Source: Agelas oroides (lineage: Eukaryota; Porifera; Demospongiae; Agelasida; Agelasidae). Taken from it: a stretch of 64,000 nt of DNA. Of this stretch, positions 44,691 to 55,542 are shown piece by piece. The position numbers were made by a program, and so were the translations under genes. Within the stretch, counting starts at the first letter, position 1. Each line of letters starts with the position of its first letter. The notes beneath the pieces are model-generated. The model had not been told where the DNA came from. It was given only the letters and a program-made list of their open reading frames with translations, and did no database searches. The DNA is taken from the NCBI GenBank assembly GCA_949130485.1, contig OX422183.1, positions 2,269,936 through 2,333,935 of the forward strand. The letters are read 5' to 3'.

Positions 44691-45034
44691 GTGTGACTGC
44701 ATTGTGCACTTGCATATGTATGCTAGCTTGCTCCATTATGCGGTTCATTTGAATTAACGTAGCTGCCACGTGCTACCCTAACATGGTGCATGTAACTCTA
44801 CTTATGTGCGCTTTGAGAAGTGCTAGAAGGGCTTGACAGATCGACTTTTAACCTTGCTTGCATCAGTCTTGTCACGTTTGGTCCATGTACCTCTAGATTT
44901 GTCTGTGTGCCTCTACTGTATTCATTTGGGTTTTTGTGTAATCAATACAATACAACAAAGCAAGTGTGTATACCATTCTACCAACAGCATTAAGAATATA
45001 AAACTTTTATAGTATAGAATATGAGGAAATTAAA

Positions 45035-48000
45035 TTACAACTTAACTGCTTCAATGTCAGTAGCAAGTGTACAAAGCTCAATATCACGCAAGACCTCAGT
45101 CAGTGTTTCCCAGGTCACCGGATGCTTTCCCCTTCCAGCAACCCACTCTTGAAGGATCCCTCTGTTGATGCGCTCAGCATCTTCTCTGTACTTGTGTTCC
45201 AGATTGCGGACCTTACCTCCTGTGGTGTCATCAAGGAGGAGGATGCCAAACTCATGATATTTGGTGCCAATCTCTTGGGGAACATTGATTCTTCTCTCCC
45301 TCCCTTGGAACCTGATGCACTCAGGCAGCGTTGGACAGTCTGTAGTGACAACACATTAGATATGTATGACCACAGTATACAGGTACATGGACATTGTATA
45401 ATGTAGGTATATATATATACAAGACTTAAAAAACATTAAAAATGTAAAAAGATGTAGGGATGGCATGCCAAAAAGTATGCAAACAAGGTAGGGATAATGC
45501 ATGAAAGCAAAGGTCAACATATTGGCAAAGCCCCATCCCTACATCTTTTTCACACTGCAGTTAGACAGTGCATGGGGGTCTTCCTAAAACGTACCACAAG
45601 TACACCCCAACTTTTCATGGCTATAGCCTTGTTCTCAGGCCACTTCCTAGCTCCTCCCACATGGACTGGGAACGAGGCTAGTATGATCCAGCATTATGTA
45701 TCGTAGCTGTCATAGGTACCTATCAGATAGCTACTAAGTAGCTTTACTGCCATCATACTACTTGTAGTGACAGTGGCACCCTTTCTGATACAACCTTGAC
45801 ACTGAGCTTGAGTGGGCTGCAGACTAGTCATAGTAATCAGTGTGTAAACTCAGGTACTCATGCTAACTGCATGGATGGGTACAGATTCAGCTCTCAAGCA
45901 CGCTGTCTAACTGCAGTGTGAAAAAGATGTAGGGATGGGGCTTTGCCAATATGTTGACCTTTGCTTTCATGCATTATCCCTACCTTGTTTGCATACTTTT
46001 TGGCATGCCATCCCTACATCTTTTTACATTTTTAATGTTTTTTAAGTCTTGTTTCTGTACTTTTTTGATGTTAATCTCAGTTACAGTTAGACCTAAGCCT
46101 AAGAAGAATATTTCAAGTGTAACCACAACACCAGAACTTGAAACGGCGTTGACAGTTTAGTAGTAGTTCCAGGCATGTAATAATAATGTGTAATATAGCC
46201 AGCTAGAACCTGATGAAGGGCCAACCGCTCTCCCTACCAAACTTTGTGAAACCAATTTCATGATTCAGTTGTCATGACGACTGACCAGCTGCAGCACAGA
46301 AAACTATCATACTGACAACTGACCATCCTAGCGGCTATTTTTAGTGTAGCTACAAGTAGGTAGCGCCTTACCTACGTGGTGTTCATAAGCCTTGCCCAAT
46401 GCCGCGGGGGGAAAAGTCCGTGCTAGCCATGCGTACTGCCTGCTGGCCATTTCGCCTGTGTGCTAGTCTCGCTTCCAGACCAATGACCGTGGTCTTTGGT
46501 CTGGGAACGAGACTTCGTATGCGTATGCGTACAAAATTATAAAATGGCGTCCTAAGCAACAGACAGCAGCCTCAGAGTGTTGTGAATGGCTTTTGTTGAC
46601 CAGGGTGAACTTGAAGCTATGAAGACGCTGAGTGGTTGGGAAGCTGAGCGCTGTGATGAGCATCCGTTTCGTGTTAAAATCAAGGTGAGTACTTGAGCCG
46701 TTTTCGAGTTATCATAATTTACAAAGTGGTCGGAACAAAGAAAGAAAGAAGAATAAGAAAAATGGCACTTTTGCTAGCGCACACTTTTGTGTTTAGCTGT
46801 CTTCCGCGTGGCTTTTGGCCACTTGTATGAGTCTTGCTGATCACAAAGGCACTCAAAGAGGAAGCCTGGGCGCTTAAATAAGCTTTTAGCGTGTTTGTGG
46901 TGAAGTTATACGGCTTTTGCTTAAGTATTGCATATATTGCGCGTCGGCGCCATCCCTACATAGAGAGTCTACCGACTCTCTGATATATATATATACAAGA
47001 CTTAAAAAACATTAAAAATGTAAAAAGATGTAGGGATGGCATGCCAAAAAGTATGCGAACAAGGTAGGGATAATGCATGAAAGCAAAGGTCAACATATTG
47101 GCAAAGCTCCATCCCTACATCTTTTTCACACTGCAGTTAGACAGCGTGTTTGAGAGCTACTTGGTAGCTATCTGGTAGCTACGTACGAGGCAAACATACC
47201 AGACACAAATGCTGGATCATACTCCTCGTTCCCAGGCCATGTGGGAGGAGCTAGGAAGGGGTCTGAGAACGAGGCTACAGGAGTAAAGTTGGTGAACTTG
47301 TAGCCTCGTTCCCAGGCCTTGAGGGAGGCACTAGGAAGTGGCCTGAGAACGAGGCTACAGCTATGAACTGCCAGTGAAGTTTGGAGTGAACTTGTGGTAC
47401 GTTTCAGGAAGACCCCCATGCACTGTCTAACTGCAGTGTGAAAAAGATGTAGGGATGGAGCTTTGCCAATATGTTGACCTTTGCTTTCATGCATTATCCC
47501 TACTTTGTTCGCATACTTTTTGGCATGCCATCCCTACATCTTTTTACATTTTTAATGTTTTTTAAGTCTTGTTTCTGTACTTTTTTTGATATTAATCTCA
47601 GTTACAGTTAGACCTAAGCCTAAGAAGAATATTTCAAGTGTAACCACAACACCAGAACTTGAAGCGGCGTTGACAGTTTAGTAGTGATTCCAGTGTGACA
47701 TCTGCCCTCCCTGGAGAAAAGTGTATGTGCAATATAGCCAGCTAGAACCTGATGAAGGGCCAACCACTCTCCGTACCAAACTTTCTGAAAACAATTTCAT
47801 GATTCAGTTGTCAATCACATGACGACTGACCAGCTGCAGCACAGAAAACTATCTTACTGACAACAGACCATTAGCTTTACAGTTCACTGAAGCTGTGAGT
47901 AGGCTAGTTTTAGTGTAGCTACAAGTAGGCAGCTGAATGCAGCGCCTTACCTACGAGGTGTTCATAAGCCTTGCCCAATGCCGCGGGGGAAAAAAAACCG

Positions 48001-50029
48001 TGCCAACCATGCCCGCCCGCTCGCTTGTGTACTCTCGCTTCCAGACCAATGACCGTGGTCTTTGGTCTGGGAACGAGACTTCGTGTGCGCATGCGTACAA
48101 AATTAGAAAATGGCGTCCTTCGCAACGGACAGCAGCCTCAGAGTGTTGTGAATGGCTTTTGTTGACCAGGGTGAATTTGAGGCTATGAAGACGCTGAGTG
48201 GTTGGGAAGCTGAGCGCTGTGATGAGCATCCGTTTCGTGCTAAAATCAAGGTGAGTACTTGAGCCGTTTTCGAGTTATCATAATTTACAAAGTGGTCGGA
48301 ACAAAGAAAGAAAGAAGAATAAGAAAAATGGCACTTTTGCTAGCGCACACTTTTGTGTTTAGCTGTCTTCCGCGTGGCTTTTGGCCACTTGTATGAGTCT
48401 TGCTGATCACAAAGGCACTCAAAGAGGAAGCCTGGGCGCTTAAATAAGCTTTTAGCGTGTTTGTGGTGAAGTTATACGGCTTTTGCTTAAGTATTGCATA
48501 TATTGCGCGTCGGCGCCATCCCTACATAGAGAGTCTACCGACTCTCTGATAATAGATAATCCATGCATGGTGGTCAATAACCACCTGACTCCGAGGGTGG
48601 AGCCGGAAGACATGGGTGGTTATTATAAAATACAAATTCCAGACTAACATGCATTAGCTATGCATATGTTATATTTTCCAACCTGATTGGTCCTTGCTGT
48701 TATATATTAGAAATGTACAAGGTAAGTTACACTGTAAACAAGGTAGCTAAAGTTATAGGAAATATCATTTTACAACTTCCTGTACAATATGAAGCAGAAT
48801 TTACAACTTCCTGTCAGTATATAGAAAATAATACTCACTGGTTACTATAGAAACAAGGGTGAAGTGGAGAATATAGAAATTAAAAGTCTAGGTACTGTTG
48901 AAACATTATAACCGAAGCTTAGCTAACTATGTACATTGTGTGAGATGTTTGTGGACCGAGTGTGTGCGTCATTATACCATAAAAATATGCTTTACATGGG
49001 CATTGAGGTAGCTGCCTCATCATTTTTATGGGGAAATAAATGTTAAAGTCTGTGTATGCACGTACCAAGTTCCACTCCTGAATCTCTTCTTGTACGGGCC
49101 TGCCCTTCTTGCTTGAGTTCTAAGCACAAGAATTAAAGTGAGAACACAATCATACAGAAACTGACAACTAGTGCCATTATATATACCTAGGTCTTGCTGA
49201 TTCACATTGAGTACTGAATGAGTAGTCTTGTTCCCAGGCCCCCACCCAGCTCTCCGTTGCTGGCAGGACGTACTGCAAATGATGGAAAACTGGATGAGGC
49301 CTGGGGAACGAGGCTAGTGATTTCAGATTCCGCGTATGAACTTAGCTGCATGCACCTACCACAGGCAGCACAGGCTCTATCACAGTAAGGAGTGGCCATC
49401 GAGTAAACCAAAATTGCTGAAAATCCTAACGCAACGTTCCCTTTTTGTCAGTGAAATTTGCACAATGATGGGCAGCCGTTTTCCGAGATGGCTCGGCTAG
49501 CTAGTTCTTATACGTACGACTTCACGTGTATTCAAAGTGTGCATGTGCACGTTTAGTCTGCAAAAAACTGGTCAGGCCAAAACCCGACCAGCCCGACCGC
49601 TTGCTACGGCCATGTAGTGCACTCCACAGACAAGAACTTTACAGTGTCTGATACCTCTCTGTGAGGCACGATTGAATAAAGTAAGTAGCTGTCCAATATA
49701 AATCTGGCACTAGTCAGTCTACCTAGACCCGTCTCCAGGCCTCCACCTCAACTACTAGTTGTACTAAGTGGAGAAAGACCAGGTAAATGCAATGGCATAC
49801 CTATAAGACATCAGGCAGTGTCTGGAGAAGTGGTGTAGTATTGGAAGCCTATACAAGGTATAGTTTTCTGTCTGGACGTTGACAGCACTGTTGTTAAGCA
49901 GTAACAGATGAAGGTGCTCACTTTTAAGTGGGTATGGTGGTTGTGACTCAGTGGTGAGAGCAGGCTGGTAGCCCTCTCCAAAAGGTGTTGGCATCGAGGA
50001 GTGACCTTTAGGGTATGGGGTGTCTGAGT

Positions 50030-50061
<32 letters not shown>

Positions 50062-52177
50062 GAATGTGTTAGGGAGATTATTAGCTCAGAGTTAGCTGCA
50101 ATATCCTAATGTGAATACACATACACATACCTTCAGAAGGTGCTTTTAATAAGAGCTGCTTTTCTTCTTTGGGTTATTGCACTCCTAAGCATAGAACAGC
50201 AATTCATAAAAGTGGTTCTAGAAGGCTGCATGCATGCAAAACATTATTGAGAAACTGATTTTGGTTCAGCTTCTGCAGATGTTCCTATTGATGAAATTAA
50301 GAGCAATCACAGGGTGTCCCCTTAATGGCTGGCTGGCTGTATAATTCACTTGTCATGAAGTAGTTAACACAATTAAGATCTCAGACATGCCATTGATATT
50401 CACTGCTGATTGCCTATGTCATCCGATCCAGATGGTGGGTATTGAAACTGTACAGGAGTTGCACACTGTTACTGTAATAAACTCTCGACGTGAACTCATC
50501 ACTGTAAACAGAGGTGAGCATGCCATTGCACTTTGCCTTGTGCAATCCCACTCTAGTACCAAAAGTTCAAGTGCATAAGGAGATGTGGGTGTTCTGTGAA
50601 CAAGGTAGTGCAAGGTAGGGTGGTGTGGAGGCCATGGCTAGCTAAACGAGTCTGACTTGTGTTGTGACACTATACAACAGTCACAGAGGGAGATGTTCAC
50701 CTTCAGGGTGGTATGGTGGTTGTGTCCCTGTAGTAGTAGGAGGAGGCTGGTAGCCCCCACTAAAAGGTGTGGGCATCAAGGAGGGACCTGTGGGGTATGG
50801 TGTGTCTGAGTATGTGTATGTGTGTGTGTGTGTGTGTGTGCATGTATGTGTTTGGGGGATAAGAGGAAACAAAAATACAAAATATAAGGGTTCGGTAGGG
50901 TACTCGTCCGTCCTCCCACAGGTGTGTCAGACCAAAAATATCCATTTTTACTGGATAGCATCTGAATGTTCCCCTCACATTGGGATATGATCCGTTCTCC
51001 ACATGTGCATTGGTACGTATACAATAGCGAGACTATATTATAATATTTTCCTGTGAAGGTATACTTACATAGCTACATGCATTGTTAGTTTGCTTGAACT
51101 GCTGGTCATCAGGGGAGTTCCCTTTCCGATTCTTGTAAGATCACGGGTTTCAGTCCCTTTAAACTCCCGACACGTAGCCCACCACAGAAAGGGCGGGACC
51201 ATTCCTCGCCTAAAGCTTTCTTAGAGGAGTCCAGCACTTGATTAAATATATCCGGGCATCATTAGTTATTTAGTGTACCTGATGTTGACCATAATGACAT
51301 GCAACTTTATTCTTTTTACTTTCTCTAGTTCTGTTGAGCTAAATTTGACTAGTTTAGCTTGTAGTTATAGTTTACTGATCCATAATATACAGAAGTTTTA
51401 CTGTCTTTTGGTTACATTACTTCCTCAGTTTGTTGTTAGTAAACACAAGCAGGTTGTTGTTTACTGTGATAAGCATCTAGACTTACCAGCTACCAACTAC
51501 NNNNNNNNNNNNNNNNNNNNNNNNNNNNNNNNNNNNNNNNNNNNNNNNNNNNNNNNNNNNNNNNNNNNNNNNNNNNNNNNNNNNNNNNNNNNNNNNNNNN
51601 NNNNNNNNNNNNNNNNNNNNNNNNNNNNNNNNNNNNNNNNNNNNNNNNNNNNNNNNNNNNNNNNNNNNNNNNNNNNNNNNNNNNNNNNNNNNNNNNNNNN
51701 TGTGTGTGAGGATGACAGTGAGGTGAGGGTATTGGAGGATGCATGAGTGTTGTGTGTCGTGGTATATGTACGTGTGTGTGTGACTATGTGGCCAAGTGGT
51801 TAAAGCACTTGACTGTCAATCGAAAGATCACAGGTTCAAGTCCCACCAGTTACCACAGGAGAAAAAAAAAAACATCTTTCTTTTCTCCACTTGGCACCCA
51901 ACCCAGGCCCAAGTAAAATAGTAAATTGGGAACCTGGCTTAGGCTGGGGAAGGACAAGACCACTGGCTGTGCCTAATTCCACTGGGGTACAGGTGGGACT
52001 TTGGGTGCCCACACCACAGTGGAGGGGCATAGTCAGTGCTCCTGCGAGTGCTTGGCCTGGCTTCAGGAGTTTGTCTAGGGCTAGGCCCAGAGATCCCTGA
52101 TGTAGCGCACAGGGGTCCCAGCCTTAATTGGTCTGGGGGGGGGGGCATATCCCCATTAGGGGAGCTCCTTACGTTTA

Positions 52178-52234
<57 letters not shown>

Positions 52235-53352
52235 AGTGAAGGTGCATGGTGAGGATGAGGCCTCACCAGTGGGGTAGGGTAGGTGCACTTGTTGGGCATA
52301 CCCAGGCTGATAGGGGGCAGGAGGGTGTGGAGGTTGGGGTTGTGGCAATGCAGGGGGCTGGGGCTGCTGCTGGGGAGTACTGCAGTGGCTGAACACTGGG
52401 TAGAATTCAGCAAAGGTGGTACACATCACCTGTGTCAGGGTCGTCAAGTTTGATGAGCTCTGTTATGTGTGTGTGGTGTAACACAAAAAGAAACAAGTGT
52501 TCAACTGATTTACAGGGCCCTTATCCCTTCCCCTTTTCCCTCCCTCCCTCTCCATCCCCCCCTACACTTTTCTTTTCCGTGATTTCTCCACCTTCCTTCC
52601 CACTCTCTCTGCTGCTCTCTGCAATCTGCCTTCCCAAATTCTACAGGTCATTTTGTGTTGTGCAAAGTGTAGAGAAACATTTGCACGGAAGGGAAACTTT
52701 TCAAAGCGTGCACTTCTGCAAAATAGAATAGTTTTTCATGGGTGCATAAAAGTACTGTTTTCTGCATACCCACCTGTCGTCATTTCCAGGAGACAAGAGA
52801 CTACACAAGTGTTCTTCCCTTGTAGCAGTGTTAAATGCTCATTTGACAAATGCACTGGCCAGATTTTGACAGTATACATTGTATGCATGTAACTAGACTA
52901 TGGTCCCTACTCCACTGCTTTTCCCTTAAATTCCCCCTTCTTTTCCCTCCCACTCTTCCTTCCCCTCCCCCCTTCCTTCCTCCTTTCTAACTCCTACTTC
53001 CTTTTCCCAGGCTCCCCCCTCCCTTCCCTTTTACCTCCCTCCCTCCCTTCCCTTTTACCTCCCTCCCTCCCTTCCCTTTTACCTCCCTGTTCCCTTCCCT
53101 TTTACCTCCCTGTTCCCTTCCCTTTTACCCCCCCCCCTTCCCTTTTACCCCCCTCCCTTCCCTTTACCCCCCCCCTCCCCCAAAGTACCGGTTTCCACTC
53201 AGCAAGGTAAGGAAGGTATACTCTTCCACCTTTGTCCACAAATTTAGACTCTTGTATTCCCATCTCCTGCGTTGAAGTTACAAAGATGATAGGGCAGGCT
53301 TTGGGATGGGTCTTCTTCAGAAATATCACTATGGGTAGGTTGCACTGTTTGC
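45035..53352 (-). CDS. UEV (TSG101-type) + Pro-rich + DEATH-like protein, 5' end missing
   Basis: Six minus-strand exons join in phase: 53352-53189, 52459-52267, 50787-50701, 50005-49922, 49119-49066 and 45339-45035 (stop). The first encodes the second half of a UEV domain (GKQCNLPIVIFLKKTHPKAC, then GGRVYLPYLAEWKP). As in TSG101, Tyr stands where an active E2 has its Cys. Exon 2 finishes the UEV (LTQVMCTTFAEFYPVFS) and begins a Pro/Gln-rich linker. Exons 3 and 4 are duplicated Pro-rich exons. The last exon is a helical DEATH-like domain (IGTKYHEFGILLLDD, ILQEWVAGRGKHPVTWETL, LATDIEAVKL). The TSG101 coiled coil and steadiness box were not found. The internal exons are all phase 1-1. The UEV N-terminus should lie at 53.4-58.3 kb but was not recognised. 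A 200-N gap lies between exons 2 and 3. Linkage of UEV to DEATH rests on phase only. Confidence 0.6.
45420..46982 (+). mobile_element. Composite repeat, short tandem unit A
   Basis: Starts CAAGACTTAAAAAACATTAA, then ATGTAGGGATGGCATGCCA, and ends GCGCCATCCCTACATAGAG-AGTCTACCGACTCTC, so the two ends share inverted ATGTAGGGATGG. Arms 45420-45570 and 45918-46060 are inverted over ~140 bp with few differences. A TAGCCTTGTTCTCAGG foldback lies at 45622-45681, and TAGTCTCGCTTCCAGACC / GGTCTGGGAACGAGACT at 46464-46512. The unit is repeated immediately downstream (46996-48548). It lies in the intron of the UEV/DEATH gene. Confidence 0.8.
46586..46684 (+). pseudogene. First-exon-like ORF with splice donor inside unit A
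   Basis: ATG to donor AAG|GTGAGT, 33 codons: MAFVDQGELEAMKTLSGWEA, then CDEHPFRVKIK. Upstream lie TGCGTATGCG and AAAATGGCG-type strings (NRF-1-like and YY1-like), as in CpG promoters. The same block recurs in unit B (48152-48250) and, damaged, in the long copy (40599-40701, ATG changed to ACG with extra bases). It looks like a captured promoter plus first exon of a host gene. No second exon follows within the unit. Confidence 0.45.
46996..48548 (+). mobile_element. Composite repeat, short tandem unit B
   Basis: Head-to-tail copy of unit A. The right-hand ~900 bp (from about 47580) are near-identical. The left part differs: two TAGCCTCGTTCCCAGGCC foldbacks (47220-47275 and 47300-47356) replace unit A's spacer. 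The first-exon-like ORF is at 48152-48250. Confidence 0.8.
48556..48880. mobile_element. Foldback MITE family A, copy 2
   Basis: Contains CTGATTGGTCCTTGCTGTTA, ACACTGTAAACAAGGTAGC, TACAACTTCCTGT (twice) and AGAAAATAATACTCACTGGT in the same order as 58998-59298 and the reverse of 31873-32228. The terminal hairpin is degraded (GGTGGTCAATAACCACC). Confidence 0.7.
49224..49317. mobile_element. TAGCCTCGTTCCC foldback copy
   Basis: TAGTCTTGTTCCCAGGCCCC to GGCCTGGGGAACGAGGCTAG with inner CAGGACGTACTGC. More diverged than the 26802 copy; no clear target duplication. Confidence 0.65.
50035..50064. repeat. (TG)n microsatellite
   Basis: TG repeat just upstream (minus-strand sense) of Pro-rich exon 50005-49922. 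A similar run at about 50813-50842 precedes exon 50787-50701, indicating that exon and flank were duplicated together. Confidence 0.85.
50440..50513 (+). other. Exon-like ORF on plus strand, unassigned
   Basis: Between acceptor GATCCAG and donor AGAG|GTGAGC the frame reads MVGIETVQELHTVTVINSRR, then ELITVNR. Splice sites and composition look like coding sequence, but no partner exon was found, and it lies antisense in an intron of the UEV/DEATH gene. It could be a decayed exon. Confidence 0.2.
51105..51195 (+). repeat. tRNA-related SINE-like sequence, copy 1
   Basis: ATCACGGGTTTCAGTCCCTT then TAAACTCCC and TAGCCCACCACAGAAAG match 60985-61072 in order. GGTTTCAGTCCC is B-box-like (Pol III). 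It does not fold into a full cloverleaf. Confidence 0.45.
51501..51700. other. Assembly gap (200 N)
   Basis: A run of exactly 200 N, followed by TG-rich sequence, so the gap probably covers a TG microsatellite or a tandem repeat. It falls between exons 2 and 3 of the UEV/DEATH gene and may hide a further Pro-rich exon. Confidence 0.95.
51786..51856 (+). repeat. tRNA-Asp-like SINE head
   Basis: GTGGCCAAGTGGTTAAAGCA (A box) and GGTTCAAGTCCCACC (B box) flank an anticodon arm CTTGA-CTGTCAA-TCGAA, which would give GTC. One pair of the anticodon stem is missing. An A10 run follows at about 51863. It is more likely a tRNA-derived SINE or tRNA pseudogene than a working tRNA. Confidence 0.5.
52181..52232. 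repeat. (TG)n microsatellite, ~52 bp
   Basis: Long GT/TG run close to the donor of exon 52459-52267. It produces apparent His-Thr ORFs on the minus strand that are not coding. Confidence 0.9.
52900..53180. repeat. Pyrimidine-rich minisatellite (CCCTTCCCTTTTACCTCC)
   Basis: About 24-bp units CCCTTCCCTTTTACCTCCCT repeat at 53020-53175, preceded by irregular C/T tract. On the minus strand this is a purine run directly after the UEV exon donor at 53188. Strand asymmetry is extreme. Confidence 0.8.
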
Positions 53353-54076
53353 CTGAAGACAAGAAAGTCATTGGTAGTCACTAGCTATGTACATTAATGG
53401 CTAGATGGATAGGTAGATAGGTACATGTACAGTGAAAAACTTTTGGCCATACCAACCTTCGTAAGCATGAAACAAACAAGTTTTGCAATGTGATAATATT
53501 CTGTAATCTTGGACTAAATCTCTTGGTGAGTACGAAGGATTTATACTAGTCACTATATACATTTTGCCAGTCTTCCAAGAAGGCAGTTGCCGGAATCCCC
53601 AATGTTATCTGCTGTTTGTGACTAACCTACAACCATGCCTGATTCTCTTGTTTCCTGAGTGTTGAGCTCTGAACAAAGCAGTCTTTGACAAGAAGTGAAG
53701 TAGCACAGAGCGAGCAGTGAAACACAGTGAAACACCACACTCCATCACATAACGTTGATCATCAAATACTGCCCAAGAGACTCAAAACTGACATGAGCCA
53801 ATGATCTTAAGAATTTTGGGATAGACTCCCAAGCTCTATGTTTCAACATACTTGTCGAACTGTGTTTTGGATTATCTGCTTAATAATTATCACATGTAGG
53901 TCCTATAGATGATCTTTGTACATTTAGTTAGCCAGTCTCGTAGGTTCAACTTTGGACTGGAGCCACATTTTGCAGGGGACATTAAAATTTAAACTTTGAC
54001 TGCCTGACTGACTGTACAGTCGTAACTTGCAGTATTACCTTTAGTATACTGAAGACATACTGAAGAGTCTAGAATA
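53353..54076. other. No exon recognised
   Basis: Upstream side of the UEV exon. The missing N-terminal UEV exons were searched for here on the minus strand without success. Confidence 0.4.
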
Positions 54077-54565
54077 CAGTGGAACCTCTCTAAAACGGAC
54101 ACCATTGGGAACCAAAATTTTGTCCCTTATAGCGAGGTGTCCCTAACTCAGGGGCTTCCGGTTTATTTCCGGTAGGCGTGGTACGCGCGCGTAATCGGGC
54201 TGTTGAGCACAACGTGGATGCGTTTTCAGAGCTTTCCTTTGCTGTACGCTGGCACGGAAGGCTAAGCAGAGGCTAGTACTACGAGTAACAGCACTAATGT
54301 AATGTCAAGTTGTTAACTACAACAGTGATGGTGGACAATCTTGCTGAAAAGGTCGACGAGTGCCCGCTAAATCGGGGTCGTTGAGTATTGTTTGCGTACA
54401 ATTGAGACCGCGAAAAGTGTCCGTTATACGGAGTAGCGGGGTGTCCGCTATTCAGGGGTTGCTTAAGTATTGAAGTGAACGGAAGGACAGTCGGGACTTT
54501 CAGAATTGTCCGTTATATCGTGGGTGGCCGCTGTTGAGGGGTGTCCGTTAAGCGGGGTTCCACTG
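54077..54565. mobile_element. pogo/Tigger-like MITE, TA target duplication
   Basis: Ends CAGTGGAACCTCTCTAAAAC and GTTAAGCGGGGTTCCACTG are inverted and flanked by TA. CAGTGGAACC followed by ACGGACACC-type sequence is typical of pogo/Tigger elements (Tc1/mariner superfamily). Inside, GTCCGTTATA-type strings repeat several times. Non-coding. Confidence 0.8.
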
Positions 54566-55507
54566 TATACTGAAGGTATACTGACTTTGTAGTTTTTCCA
54601 TCTAGCACACTTTCCCATGCTTGTTAGTGAAAAGCTTCATTCCTGAGGTATGTGCACCATGACACAACTGTGTTGGTTAGTAACCAGTACACACTCGAAT
54701 TTGAGATCAATTCAAATTGATGCTTCCTCTGGCCTGTACATTAACTTATTTACTAGGGATACACATTGTGCAAACGACCTCGCTCCGCGGATGTCCGTGT
54801 TTGCCCTCATTTCCCAAATACGTTCCCAATCCATGTATCCTGGGAACCAGACCAGTCTTACAATGTAAAAATGGCTACTGTTGTAAGCTTAAGTTGATAG
54901 GAGCAAAGAGCGTGTTAGTCTTGCGGTACAGTTGCAATTTGTCTGCCGTTGGTTGCTCACAGGTGGAACTGTCATACCAGTAAGTTTGATAGCTGTTGTG
55001 CCTACCGTTCTGGAGAAATCCGTGTTTTACGAATATCTCACTGTAGCATCTGTTTCCCTTGGGCTACCGACACAGTTTCTTCACTGTTGTTTAGAAACAA
55101 CTAGGGCTTTCATGCCTGCAAGTCTGACAGTGATCCGTTAGACCATTGTGGAGATATCGGAGTTTTTAGGCCAACTTCCGGTTTACCATTGACGACGACG
55201 ACGACGACGACGAAAAATCTCAATTGAACGCGTGTATAGCCTCGCTTCGCTCGGAATTATTGCTTAATTCACATTTTGGGGTGTAATAACCATTGTACTG
55301 ATACACCTATAGTCATGGACAGGAAAACTAATCAAAAGCATCTTTAAAGTTGCACAGACGACAACATCATCACTGTGCTCTGAAACACAGCAACACAACA
55401 CAACAGGCAACAAACAATTATTAAAAAAAAACACATAGTGATGATACACTGAAGACCAAAACATTGAGAGGTGAGTTAAGGATAAGGGTCATGAATGAAT
55501 TATTGGT

Positions 55508-55510
<3 letters not shown>
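54566..55510. other. No gene recognised; contains (GAC)n
   Basis: A short (GAC)n run lies at about 55191-55212. The frames at 54650-55141 have no recognisable features. Confidence 0.4.

Positions 55511-55542
<32 letters not shown>

Noticed and set aside
50130..50190. Apparent minus-strand exon with good splice sites in the UEV/DEATH gene
   Set aside because: Stops in all three frames, so it cannot be a coding exon between 50701 and 50005.
52653..52892. Zinc-finger-like string CCAKCRETFARKGNFSKRA
   Set aside because: Only the cysteine half of a C2H2 finger is convincing; no clear second histidine, acceptor or neighbouring exon.
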